The notes under the pieces are model-generated. The model saw only the letters and a list, made by a program, of their open reading frames with translations. It had not been told where the DNA came from and did not search any database. From Martinezella tropici (lineage in GTDB: Bacteria; Pseudomonadota; Alphaproteobacteria; Rhizobiales; Rhizobiaceae), in assembly GCF_003287875.1 (NCBI RefSeq), contig NZ_QMKK01000058.1, forward strand, positions 22,323 through 86,322: a stretch of DNA of 64,000 nt, written 5' to 3'. Shown here piece by piece: positions 42,712-50,461 of the stretch (position 1 is the first letter of the stretch; each line of letters starts with the position of its first letter). The translations under genes were made by a program, and so were the position numbers.

Positions 42712-43456
42712 CAATGTCAGGCTCCATGCCGAGATAGATCTGCCGCACCTTGGGCATCCGCATCGTCTCATGCGGTTCGCCTCGCGCGATGATGCGTCCT
42801 TCACCAAGGACTGCGAGCTCGTCGGCGGCATGGGTGAGGACGTGAACGAGATGTTCGATCCAGATGATCGCAAGGCCGTTTGCCGCAAGCCCCTTGACGA
42901 TGGTCGCAACGCCGGCGGCCTCGTCGTCCGTCAACCCACCGGCGATTTCGTCGAGAAGGAGGACCGAGGGTTTGCTCGCCAGCGCCCGCGCAAGCTCCAG
43001 CCGTTTGCGATCAAGCAGCGGGAGCCCGCCGGCAATCAGATCGCCGCGGCTCTTGAGCCCGCAGATTTCCAACGCCTGCAACGCCGCCTCTTCCGCCTCG
43101 CGCCCCTTGAGCGCGCCCGCAAATGCGGCGGCGACGAGCGCATTTTCGTAGACCGACATGTGTGAGAAGGTTTGCGGGACCTGGAACGTCCGACCGATGC
43201 CGGCAACGGCGCGCGCCGAAGCGCCAAGCGAGGTCACGTCCCGCCCGGCAAGGAATACTTTGCCGGACGAGGGCGCGAAGGCTCCCGAAATCACACTGAA
43301 CAGGGTCGTCTTACCGGAGCCGTTCGGGCCGATGATTCCGAGAATTTTCCCATGATCAACTTCGATGCTGACACCGTCCAGGACGATCGGTCCGCCATAG
43401 GACTTCACGACATTTTCGACAATGAGCGACCTGGTTGTATCAGTCGCCGGCATCAT
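42695..43456 (-). CDS. livG: ABC transporter ATP-binding protein LivG
   Basis: ATPase of 253 residues: Walker A (IIGPNGSGKTTLFSVISG), the LivG hallmark GIGRTFQVPQTFSHMSVYEN, an unusual signature (AGGLPLLDRKRLELARALAS in place of LSYGQQR) and Walker B VLLLDEIAGGLTDDE. The altered signature loop (LLDRKRLE) is common in LivG proteins. It overlaps the binding-protein gene by four bases and livF by 17. Confidence 0.94.
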   Translation of the reverse strand: MMPATDTTRSLIVENVVKSYGGPIVLDGVSIEVDHGKILGIIGPNGSGKTTLFSVISGAFAPSSGKVFLAGRDVTSLGASARAVAGIGRTFQVPQTFSHMSVYENALVAAAFAGALKGREAEEAALQALEICGLKSRGDLIAGGLPLLDRKRLELARALASKPSVLLLDEIAGGLTDDEAAGVATIVKGLAANGLAIIWIEHLVHVLTHAADELAVLGEGRIIARGEPHETMRMPKVRQIYLGMEPDIDDIDR

Positions 43457-44760
43457 CCAGCCTTCCTGGCCAAGTCCATCGTGAAGTCGGCCTGAATTGG
43501 AACTTCAGGAGCATTCTTGTTGTAGGTCACCTTCAGGTCATAGGTACCATCCGGCTGAAGACGCCATTGGCCGCCAGCGATCTTCAGCTTGGCAACATTC
43601 TTGATTGGGCTTCCGGCCCAGTCGATATCGCCGACAACAGTCGTCATCCTGGTCGACTTGATGACTGCCTGGATGGCGTCCGGATCGGTCGGATCGGTTG
43701 TGTTCTTCAGCGCGTTGATGCCCAGTTCCCAAAGGGCATGGACGACACCGATGGGCTGCGTCCAGCGCTTTCCAGTTGACTTGGAGTATTCTGCTGCGAT
43801 CTCGCCGCAGGACTGACCCGTCAATGTCGACTTGAAGGGATAGCCTGGCGTCCACCAGATTTCGGTCGACATACCGTCACCGCCCTTGCCGAGCGCCTCG
43901 ATACCGGACGGGAAGAGCAGCGCCTTGGCCGGCGTTGCGATCTTTGGCTTGAAGCCGAGCTGCTGCGCCTGACGCCAGAACACGGCCCATTCCGGTGGAG
44001 AGAAGAGACCCGTCACGATATCGCAGCCGGCATCGCGGAAGGCGACGATTTGGCGCGAGAAATCGTCTGCGCCCGGCTGGAACTCGCCGACGTCGACAAT
44101 TGAGTACCCGCCCTTGCCCAAAGATGCAGGGAAACCGATTTCGGCATTGCCGAAGACCTTGCCGGGCGGGTCGTTTGACCAGACCGTGCCCACCTTCTTG
44201 TTGGTGGTCTGAGCATCCCACATACCGATGAAGGTCGAGATGATGTCCTCGATACCCCAGAAGAAATGGTTCACATACTTGAACCCAACATCCGGCTTGC
44301 CCTTGAGTGGGAACATCCAGCCCTGCCATGGATCCATGGTGGTGATGCTCGGAATACCCGCCGTCTCGCATTGCGATGCGACCGGAACGTTGGTCAACGC
44401 ACCCTGCGCCAGGATGAGATTGACGCCATTGTTGTTGATCAACTGGCTTGCCGAAGTGGCGGCGCGGTCGGAGTTCGACTGGTCATCGATGTCGATGACC
44501 TCGACCTTGTACGTCTTGCCATTGTTGACAAGCCCATCCTTCAACACCTCGCGCACCTTGCCGAGGATGAAAGGGTCAGCCTCGGCGAACGGCGCAAGCG
44601 CACCAGTCTTCGAGCTGACATAGCCGATCTTGATCGTCGGGCTGGCCGCGATAGCCGGAGCCGGCAGAACGGACGTTGCCGCACTGGCGGCGGCACCGGC
44701 TCCTACGGCCTGCAGGAAGCTACGGCGAGTGAACCCCATGTTGTCGCGCGAGAATGTCAT
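43453..44760 (-). CDS. ABC transporter substrate-binding protein (Tat-exported, HAAT family)
   Basis: Periplasmic binding protein of 435 residues. The start has a twin-arginine signal (GFTRRSFLQAVGAGAAASAA, cut near APAIAA), followed by IKIGYVSSKTGALAPFAEAD of type I periplasmic-binding folds. It is longer than LivK (about 370) and closer in size to urea/amide-type receptors. Aromatic and polar segments such as TTMDPWQGWMFPLKG and EIWWTPGYPFKS suggest an aromatic-lined pocket. Folding in the cytoplasm before Tat export is implied. It heads livG-F-H-M and lies 259 bases after the nitrile hydratase accessory gene, so a nitrile, amide or hydroxy acid is a fair guess for the ligand. Confidence 0.92.
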   Translation of the reverse strand: MTFSRDNMGFTRRSFLQAVGAGAAASAATSVLPAPAIAASPTIKIGYVSSKTGALAPFAEADPFILGKVREVLKDGLVNNGKTYKVEVIDIDDQSNSDRAATSASQLINNNGVNLILAQGALTNVPVASQCETAGIPSITTMDPWQGWMFPLKGKPDVGFKYVNHFFWGIEDIISTFIGMWDAQTTNKKVGTVWSNDPPGKVFGNAEIGFPASLGKGGYSIVDVGEFQPGADDFSRQIVAFRDAGCDIVTGLFSPPEWAVFWRQAQQLGFKPKIATPAKALLFPSGIEALGKGGDGMSTEIWWTPGYPFKSTLTGQSCGEIAAEYSKSTGKRWTQPIGVVHALWELGINALKNTTDPTDPDAIQAVIKSTRMTTVVGDIDWAGSPIKNVAKLKIAGGQWRLQPDGTYDLKVTYNKNAPEVPIQADFTMDLARKAG

Positions 44761-45019
44761 TGTTCTTCCTCTGTCGATTTTGTTGCCGTCAATGCGGCTT
44801 TTTGCAGCTGCAGACCCGTCGATAGGCGGAAACTGGCAACCGATCTTCAGTACAATAGGGGCGGGCGTGAGAGTGCGGGATCAACAGTTTTGCGGATAAT
44901 TTGGGATTTCCGGCTCCCAGCATTCGGGTTTCAAATTCAAGCAAAAAAGGCCAAACGGCGCCCTTCGACCCCGCAACCGGCCGCTCGCATAAAAGTGGGA
45001 TGTCGTTGGTAGAGCGAGA

Positions 45020-45523
45020 CTAGGTTGCCGTTCGCCGGCGCGCCGGGCTGACAGCGATCGGGCAGACATCCGCGTCGTGGTGACCGGCATGACAATGATG
45101 ATGTTCATGCCCGTGGTGCGTGTGCTCATGTGCGTGTTCAAGGTCTTGAAGCGCACCCGGAGGGATCGGCGTGAGCCCCTTACTGAACTCGATCGGCTTG
45201 CCATGCTCGGTATGAAAATAGGAACGTCGCCAATGTTCCTCGTATTCTTCGACCTCCCCGCTGCTTATCAGACCGCGCCCGGCGACGATCTTTTCCAACG
45301 CCTGCATCCATTGACGGTAATAGGCCGTGTTGACGTCCTCGTCACCTGTTTGGGGCGTGGTCTCGATTTCGCTTGAGAAAGCCGCGGCCCACTCCGTCCA
45401 TGTGAAATGCCCGGCGCGCGATAATTGCATTGTGAGCGCAAAGGCCTCTGCCTGCCACGGCTCGGAAAAGGCCGGTCCTTTATCGAGCCATTGCTCATCA
45501 ATCGTCAGGCTGCGGGGCATCAC
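45020..45523 (-). CDS. Nitrile hydratase accessory protein with His-rich tail
   Basis: Protein of 167 residues. The body (PAFSEPWQAEAFALTMQLSR, then GHFTWTEWAAAFSSEI and YYRQWMQALEKIV) is that of nitrile hydratase activators (P14K/NhlE-like), which resemble the beta N-terminal domain and help insert cobalt and oxidise the active-site cysteines of the alpha subunit. After residue 129 comes an unusual tail: 12 His in 20 residues (130-149), plus Cys 144 and 154, fit for binding cobalt. The gene overlaps the beta C-terminal gene by ATGA. It is the last gene of the nitrile hydratase set. Confidence 0.9.
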   Translation of the reverse strand: MMPRSLTIDEQWLDKGPAFSEPWQAEAFALTMQLSRAGHFTWTEWAAAFSSEIETTPQTGDEDVNTAYYRQWMQALEKIVAGRGLISSGEVEEYEEHWRRSYFHTEHGKPIEFSKGLTPIPPGALQDLEHAHEHTHHGHEHHHCHAGHHDADVCPIAVSPARRRTAT

Positions 45524-45873
45524 GACAAATCTCCCACCGTCAGATAGCTTTCCCAGAGGTTCAGGTAGACGGCTCCCGGTCCATCACTTCCCTTGCCCCA
45601 CAGCGTTTCGCTTTCGAAGCGGACGCGATAGAGATGATTGGGACGTTCCCCGAGCCCGATCGAATGGGAATCCGGGAAGACATGAGCCCCCTCATATGCG
45701 ACGATCGTCCCGCGCTTGTCGCGAGCATAGCCTGGAAGGCGCGTATGAGTGGAAACACTATCGTTGGCGGTCTTGATGACGTCACCCACCCTGAATTTCG
45801 GCAGGGTCCCAATGGCGCGCAAAGTAGGCGCCCCGGTGGCGATCGCCACGGCGACCATCTCCTTAGGCAGCAT
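45520..45873 (-). CDS. Nitrile hydratase beta subunit, C-terminal half (separate gene)
   Basis: Protein of 117 residues equal to the SH3-like C-terminal domain of nitrile hydratase beta: FRVGDVIKTANDSVSTHTRL PGYARDKRGTIVAYEGAHVF, then the conserved LYRVRFESETLWGKG and VYLNLWESYL. In most nitrile hydratases this is one chain with the N-terminal half; here it has its own ATG (45873) and an AAAGGAGG site, and overlaps the upstream half by 11 bases (ATGCTGCCTAA). The strong start signal shows a genuine split, not a sequencing frameshift. It contributes to substrate pocket and metal-site contacts. Confidence 0.93.
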   Translation of the reverse strand: MLPKEMVAVAIATGAPTLRAIGTLPKFRVGDVIKTANDSVSTHTRLPGYARDKRGTIVAYEGAHVFPDSHSIGLGERPNHLYRVRFESETLWGKGSDGPGAVYLNLWESYLTVGDLS

Positions 45874-46186
45874 TGTCAACCTCCTTTGCCTGAAGCTCGG
45901 CGATCCGGGCTTCATATTCCTGACGCGTGAAGACGCCCTTCGTCGTCAAGAGATCCTCAAGCGAATAGAGCCAATGCTCGAAGTACGAGGTGTTCAGATA
46001 ATCGACCGGCGGCATCCGCTCCATGGAATAGCGGCTTTCATCGATGTTGAAGCAGCCGGCCGCCAGCGACAGGAGATTGACCGCAAAGGTGTTGGCTTCC
46101 CACTCCGTCTTGAACCCCGTGTCATCGTCAGCGCGATCGACCGGGCCGAAACCCTGCATTCCGCCCATATCCGCAATCGATCTCAT
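45863..46186 (-). CDS. Nitrile hydratase beta subunit, N-terminal half (separate gene)
   Basis: Protein of 107 residues. The start IADMGGMQGFGPVDRADDDT matches the classic MNGIHDMGGxxGFGPV beginning of nitrile hydratase beta, followed by FKTEWEANTFAVNLLSLAAG and the helical arm PPVDYLNTSYFEHWLYSLED LL. It stops where single-chain beta subunits have the linker to the SH3-like domain. GGAG lies before the ATG at 46186, 13 bases after the alpha gene. The arrangement is like the three-subunit thiocyanate hydrolase and toyocamycin nitrile hydratase. Confidence 0.93.
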   Translation of the reverse strand: MRSIADMGGMQGFGPVDRADDDTGFKTEWEANTFAVNLLSLAAGCFNIDESRYSMERMPPVDYLNTSYFEHWLYSLEDLLTTKGVFTRQEYEARIAELQAKEVDNAA

Positions 46187-46199
46187 GACATTGCGCTCC

Positions 46200-46808
46200 T
46201 CAGATTGCCGAAGCCGCCAGCGGGACGCCGGTGCCGATCATTGAGTCGCGAGTGACGAGAGACGCAAGCTTCTCCTCGCTCCAGTCCTCCGTACCGGCTG
46301 GACGCTCCGGCAGAACCATGTAGCGGATCTCCGCATTGCTGTCGTAGACTCTGACTTCGCGATCGTCGGCAATTTTCAGGCCGAATTCGGCAAGCACGGA
46401 GCGTGGCTCGATGACGATGCGGCTGCGATAAGGTGCGGATTTGTACCATGTCGGCGGCAGGCCGAGGACGGTCCACGGATAGCAGGAGCACAGGGTGCAG
46501 ACGATCACGTTGTGAACCTCCGGTGTATTCTCCAGGATGACCATTGCCTCGCCTTGCAGGCCGCTAACGCCCACTTCCTTCAGTGCTTCGGTTCCGTTAT
46601 CAAGTAGGCGCGCCTTGAACGCCGGATCGGACCAGGCGCGCGCCACAACTCCGGCACCGATGCGCGGGCCGAGCTTGTTCTGGAAGATATCGACAATTTC
46701 CGACACCGCCGCTGGATCCACTTTGCCCTTTTCGACCATCAAGGTCTCGATCGCTTTGATGCGCAGCGCAAGCGTCGAGGGAGGCACGGTATGATCATCG
46801 TGGCTCAT
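46200..46808 (-). CDS. nthA: Cobalt-type nitrile hydratase alpha subunit
   Basis: Protein of 202 residues that hydrates nitriles to amides. The metal-claw motif V-C104-T-L-C107-S108-C109 followed by YPW is present; Thr after the first Cys marks the cobalt class (iron enzymes have Ser). The downstream PWTVLGLPPTWYKSAPYRSR and the region EPRSVLAEFG are standard. The Trp after CYP favours nitrile hydratase over thiocyanate hydrolase, as far as I recall that family. I use the ATG at 46808, preceded by GGAG, not the upstream TTG. It lies 64 bases after mdlB in an apparent operon with the amidase that would process its amide product. Confidence 0.95.
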   Translation of the reverse strand: MSHDDHTVPPSTLALRIKAIETLMVEKGKVDPAAVSEIVDIFQNKLGPRIGAGVVARAWSDPAFKARLLDNGTEALKEVGVSGLQGEAMVILENTPEVHNVIVCTLCSCYPWTVLGLPPTWYKSAPYRSRIVIEPRSVLAEFGLKIADDREVRVYDSNAEIRYMVLPERPAGTEDWSEEKLASLVTRDSMIGTGVPLAASAI

Positions 46809-46872
46809 GGCAGTTTGCTCCAACAAATCCCAGACAGATCCAGACTAACCGCAGCTTCATCCCAGTATATCA

Positions 46873-48021
46873 TCATTTCTGCGGATGCACTTTCTCCTCG
46901 CCTAGAAAGAGATAGTCGCAGGAGAGAGTTTCGGCGCGTGCGCAGCCGAGCAAAGCGAGTGTGTTATCCAATTCGCCCTTGAGCATTTCCAGCACTTGGC
47001 AAACGCCCGCTTCGCCTGCTGCCGCCAATCCGTAAAGAAGCGCCCTGCCTGAAAGTGTCAACGTTGCTCCGGAAGCGACGGCCTTGGCTATGTCTGAGCC
47101 TGACCGGATGCCGCTGTCCATCAAAATCGGAATGCGAAGCGTCTCGCGCGCGAGCCGCAACAACTCGATCGGTGCGGGCACATCTTCAAGCTGTCGTCCA
47201 CCATGGTTGGAAAAGATGACGGCATCCGCGCCCGCCTTCTCCAGGAGCAGCGCGTCCGCGACCGATATGACGCCTTTAACGATCAATTTGTGCGGCCAGA
47301 GGTCACGAAGGGCCGCAAATGCCGCCCAGTCAAACCCCGCATCCATCTGCCGGGCCATGAGCGCCGATTGGGATGCTATGTCCGCGACATTGGCCGAGGC
47401 AAAATTGGCGAGTTGCGGCAGGCCGTGTCTGAGCTGCGCGAGGGTCCAGCGCGGGTGCATGGCAGCATCGAGGACTATCTTAGGAGACAGTTTGAAAGGC
47501 ACCTTGAAACCCGAACGCAGGTCACGCTCTCTTTTCCCATTAACGGCAACATCCACGGTAAGCACGAGAGTTGAATAGCCGGCTTTAAGAGCACGACGAG
47601 CGAAAGCTTGTGCCTGTTCACGATTAAGGACGTAGAGCTGAAACCACTTTTCCGCATCAGTGGCCCGAGCGACGTCTTCAATGGTCGATGTTGACGCGGT
47701 CGAAAGGCAAAACGGAATATCGTATCGGGCCGCGGCACGTGCGAGAGCAAGATCGCCGCCGGGCCATAAGACGCCATTCAATCCGGTCGGCGCGATTGCC
47801 AAGGGCATGCCGGAGGTTTTGCCGAACAGACGGACCGACAGATCCCTGCGATCCACAGCGACCAACCGATGTGGATTGAACAGCACATTGTCGAGTGCCG
47901 TTCGATTGCGGCTTAAGCCTCGCTCGCTGCCGGCACCTCCCTCAAGATAATCGAAAACCATAGGTGGCAGACGGCGGCGCGCACGTTTCCGCATATCCTC
48001 GAAATTGATCAAATCTACCAT
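46873..48021 (-). CDS. mdlB: (S)-mandelate dehydrogenase-like FMN-dependent 2-hydroxyacid dehydrogenase
   Basis: FMN enzyme of 382 residues oxidising (S)-2-hydroxy acids to 2-keto acids. Similarity to Pseudomonas putida MdlB is high: PTGLNGVLWPGGDLALARAA, VLTVDVAVNGKRERDLRSGF, AMHPRWTLAQLRHGLPQLAN F, and RQMDAGFDW...LRDLWPHKL. Key residues are all offset by one from MdlB: Y25, Y130, D157, R164, H273 (SNHGGRQL, the base) and R276. Lactate oxidases lack the VNGKRERDL and HPRW segments. The MdlB membrane-anchoring segment corresponds to about residues 177-215. Placed between amidase and nitrile hydratase genes, it suggests oxidation of a hydroxy acid released from a hydroxyamide, for example mandelate. 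Confidence 0.93.
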   Translation of the reverse strand: MVDLINFEDMRKRARRRLPPMVFDYLEGGAGSERGLSRNRTALDNVLFNPHRLVAVDRRDLSVRLFGKTSGMPLAIAPTGLNGVLWPGGDLALARAAARYDIPFCLSTASTSTIEDVARATDAEKWFQLYVLNREQAQAFARRALKAGYSTLVLTVDVAVNGKRERDLRSGFKVPFKLSPKIVLDAAMHPRWTLAQLRHGLPQLANFASANVADIASQSALMARQMDAGFDWAAFAALRDLWPHKLIVKGVISVADALLLEKAGADAVIFSNHGGRQLEDVPAPIELLRLARETLRIPILMDSGIRSGSDIAKAVASGATLTLSGRALLYGLAAAGEAGVCQVLEMLKGELDNTLALLGCARAETLSCDYLFLGEEKVHPQK

Positions 48022-48081
48022 TTTTGCCTCAATTTGGAGAGCTCAAGATCTCATGAACGACGGTACGGCTCCTTGCCATCT

Positions 48082-49491
48082 TCAGCCGAGATTTGGCGAC
48101 GGAGGCGGAAACAGATCGCCGATGGCGAGCGACAGCGCGAGCAAATCAATGTCTCTGCCGAAGGGATAGTCGAGGCCCAAACCAACCGGTAACCCCTCCG
48201 GCGTGCAGCCGACAGGAATGCTGATGCCCGGAAGGCTGGCCGTGCTGCCGATATCGGTATTGTGTATCAATGCTGTAAACGTTGGAAACAACCTACCGTC
48301 GATTTCCACTGTATCGGACTGATCGAGAACAGGCGCTGACACGCGGCAAACGGGAAATGCCAATGCGTCGATGCCGTTCGACAGAAAGAGATCGGCATAG
48401 GCCGCTTTCAAGGCTGGAAGGTGTATCGCAGTCGCGGCGTAATAGGCCTCGCTGCTTACTGCGGTGGCAGGATCGAGTTGCGCGAGAAGCAGTTCTCGCA
48501 CATCGTGGCTTGCTGCCTGTTCGGCAACTTCCGCGAAAGTCAATGGGATGCTATTACCGGCCAGAAATGCTGATAACGCGACTTTCCCCTCATAGATCGA
48601 TATCGGCATGGAAGACAAAGCGTAGGGATGGAGCAAGCCCTCCGCATCGACTTCGACGAGTTCCGCACCCTCGCAAACAAGCGTGTCGAGAGCCTGCATG
48701 CAAACTGCAGCAACACCGGGATCGACCACCTCCCAGAAATGTTTGCGAGGAATTCCGAGCCGAGTACCTTTGGCCGTGGAAGCCTTGATTACTGGCGTAC
48801 GCGTAACGATACCGTCCAGAAGCACGATGTCTGCGGCACTGAGCGCAATTGGACCGGGAGTGTCGCGCGTCGTGGAAATCGGCACGACACCTGCCGTCGG
48901 CCACCGCCCCGTCGTCGGGCGATAGCCCCAGGTGCCGCAGAAGGCGGCCGGAATGCGAACCGATCCGCCGGTATCGGTACCGATGGAGGCTGGAACAAGT
49001 CGGGCACCCACGGCAGCCCCGCTACCGCCGCTCGAGCCACCGGCGCTGCGCGTCTGATCGAAGGGATTTCGCGGTGCGCCAAAGGCAATGTTGTCAGAAG
49101 TCGCACCATAGGCAAGTTCATGCATTCCATTCTTGCCAAAGGCTATTGCTCCGGCATCCAGAAGACGGGCCGCGACGGGCGCATTCTCCGTCGGCCAGTA
49201 GGCGCGAAGCGATGGCGTACCGCCCGTCGTGGGATAGCCTTTGACATTGATATTGTCTTTGAAGGCGATCGGCAGACCATGCAGCGGCCCCCGGATGCGA
49301 CCGGCTGCCCTATCAGCATCCGTCTTGCGCGCGTCTCGCAGCACCATCTCCGCATCAAGGGACACAAAGGCGTTGATCGCAGGAAGACCGTCCATTCTCT
49401 TCAACAGCTCCGCAACAAGCTCCTCCGCACTCAGAGTACCTTGCGCCAGCGCCGCGGCGGCTTCGGTCAACGTAAATTCCTTTGATGTCAT
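48082..49491 (-). CDS. Amidase signature-family hydrolase
   Basis: Amidase of 469 residues that hydrolyses an amide to acid and ammonia. The Ser-cisSer-Lys triad is intact: K78 (GLPIAFKDNI), S153/S154 (SAGGSSGGSGAAVGA) and S177 (IGTDTGGSVRIPAAFCGTWG). Length fits amide hydrolases such as mandelamide hydrolase and aryl-acylamidases, but not GatA, since gatB/gatC are absent. It is the first gene of the minus-strand operon amidase-mdlB-nitrile hydratase, so its substrate is probably the amide made by nitrile hydratase, and its product the acid used by MdlB. The ATG at 49491 has a weak ribosome-binding site. Confidence 0.93.
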   Translation of the reverse strand: MTSKEFTLTEAAAALAQGTLSAEELVAELLKRMDGLPAINAFVSLDAEMVLRDARKTDADRAAGRIRGPLHGLPIAFKDNINVKGYPTTGGTPSLRAYWPTENAPVAARLLDAGAIAFGKNGMHELAYGATSDNIAFGAPRNPFDQTRSAGGSSGGSGAAVGARLVPASIGTDTGGSVRIPAAFCGTWGYRPTTGRWPTAGVVPISTTRDTPGPIALSAADIVLLDGIVTRTPVIKASTAKGTRLGIPRKHFWEVVDPGVAAVCMQALDTLVCEGAELVEVDAEGLLHPYALSSMPISIYEGKVALSAFLAGNSIPLTFAEVAEQAASHDVRELLLAQLDPATAVSSEAYYAATAIHLPALKAAYADLFLSNGIDALAFPVCRVSAPVLDQSDTVEIDGRLFPTFTALIHNTDIGSTASLPGISIPVGCTPEGLPVGLGLDYPFGRDIDLLALSLAIGDLFPPPSPNLG

Positions 49492-49676
49492 TGTAGCGCT
49501 CGCACGAATTTCCAACACCCGCAGAGCTAGTCAGAATGCGCGTTCGCCACCATCAGCAATTTTGTTGGTAAGATCACAGGTCAAATGCCGTCCAAAGGAC
49601 ATACCGCGGAAGCTTAGCGGCCGACCGATCCCAGGGGCGGCATCTGAATATTCTTGCTTTTTGGTATCTTATTTGT

Positions 49677-49696
49677 TTCCCTTCCCCATAAGGGAA
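49677..49696. promoter_or_regulatory. Inverted repeat between amidase and LuxR-type genes
   Basis: TTCCCTT (49677-49683) and AAGGGAA (49690-49696) form a perfect inverted repeat with a 6-base spacer in the 244-base divergent region. Both flanks extend with TTTG and CAAG. It lies 40 bases before the LuxR-type gene start and could be the binding site of that regulator. Confidence 0.4.
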
Positions 49697-49735
49697 CAAG
49701 TCGGGACAACGATCCCGCCAATAACTGGGCTTATC

Positions 49736-50461
49736 ATGACCGGCACTGTTTACGATTTGACGTTCGAAGAGGCGAGCCTCTTCGCCGATATTGTCAGCAG
49801 GCTAACCAGCCCTGGATCGGTCGAGATTAGGGAAACGATTTTTCCCGACATACTGCGCCTGATGCGGTCGGAGGTCCTGGCTTCCTTCATATGGAACCCG
49901 AAGTCAAACTCCTATAATGATCCCTTTGTCATCAATCAGTCCCAGGACAATATTAAGGCATATCGTAGCTGGTATCAGTATCGCGATCCGATGACCCGCC
50001 AGTTGCGCAGCCTCTGGCGCCCAGCATATGTGGATGAGGTCATTTGCAGATCGGATTTGCGTAAGACCGAGTTCTTCAATGACTTCCTGATGAAGGACGG
50101 CTTAGACCACGGAATCAATTTGTTCCTCAAGGCCGGTGGTCGGGAACTCGCGGATCTACGCATCTGGCGAACCAAACGCCAGCCGGATTTCGCCGATCGG
50201 GAAATCGGCCTTCTAAAAGTGCTCTCGCCGCTGCTCACACGCGCACTCTCGGCATCCCCGGACATAACACTGTCCGTGCTCACCGAACGCGAGCGCGACG
50301 TTGCACTCCTCGTCTCTCGCGGCTGCTCCGATAAGGATATCGGGCGCGTTCTTAATATTGGCTTTGCGACTGTGCGCACGCACATCAGTCGTTGCCTTGA
50401 GAAGATTGGCTGCTCAAACAGAGCGGAGCTGGCAGCCTACGTCACAAGGCTCTCGCAATAG
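49736..50461 (+). CDS. LuxR-type (GerE HTH) transcriptional regulator
   Basis: Regulator of 241 residues. The C-terminal GerE helix-turn-helix is clear (LSVLTERERDVALLVSRGCS, then DKDIGRVLNIGFATVRTHIS). The 170-residue N-terminal domain has a GAF/PAS-like pattern (RSWYQYRDPMTRQLRSLWRP; FFNDFLMKDGLDHGINLFLK), but not the conserved Trp/Asp set of acyl-homoserine-lactone receptors. It is divergent from the amidase-mdlB-nitrile hydratase operon, which it likely activates, perhaps on sensing a nitrile, amide or hydroxy acid. The start ATG at 49736 is chosen by homology to the usual length; the ribosome-binding site is weak. Confidence 0.85.
   Translation: MTGTVYDLTFEEASLFADIVSRLTSPGSVEIRETIFPDILRLMRSEVLASFIWNPKSNSYNDPFVINQSQDNIKAYRSWYQYRDPMTRQLRSLWRPAYVDEVICRSDLRKTEFFNDFLMKDGLDHGINLFLKAGGRELADLRIWRTKRQPDFADREIGLLKVLSPLLTRALSASPDITLSVLTERERDVALLVSRGCSDKDIGRVLNIGFATVRTHISRCLEKIGCSNRAELAAYVTRLSQ

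Noticed and set aside
45020..46808. Thiocyanate hydrolase (ScnABC) as the identity of the split nitrile hydratase
   Set aside because: The gene split is alike, but the alpha motif continues CYPW-TVLGLPP as in nitrile hydratases, and the neighbours are amidase and hydroxyacid dehydrogenase. Kept as an alternative only.
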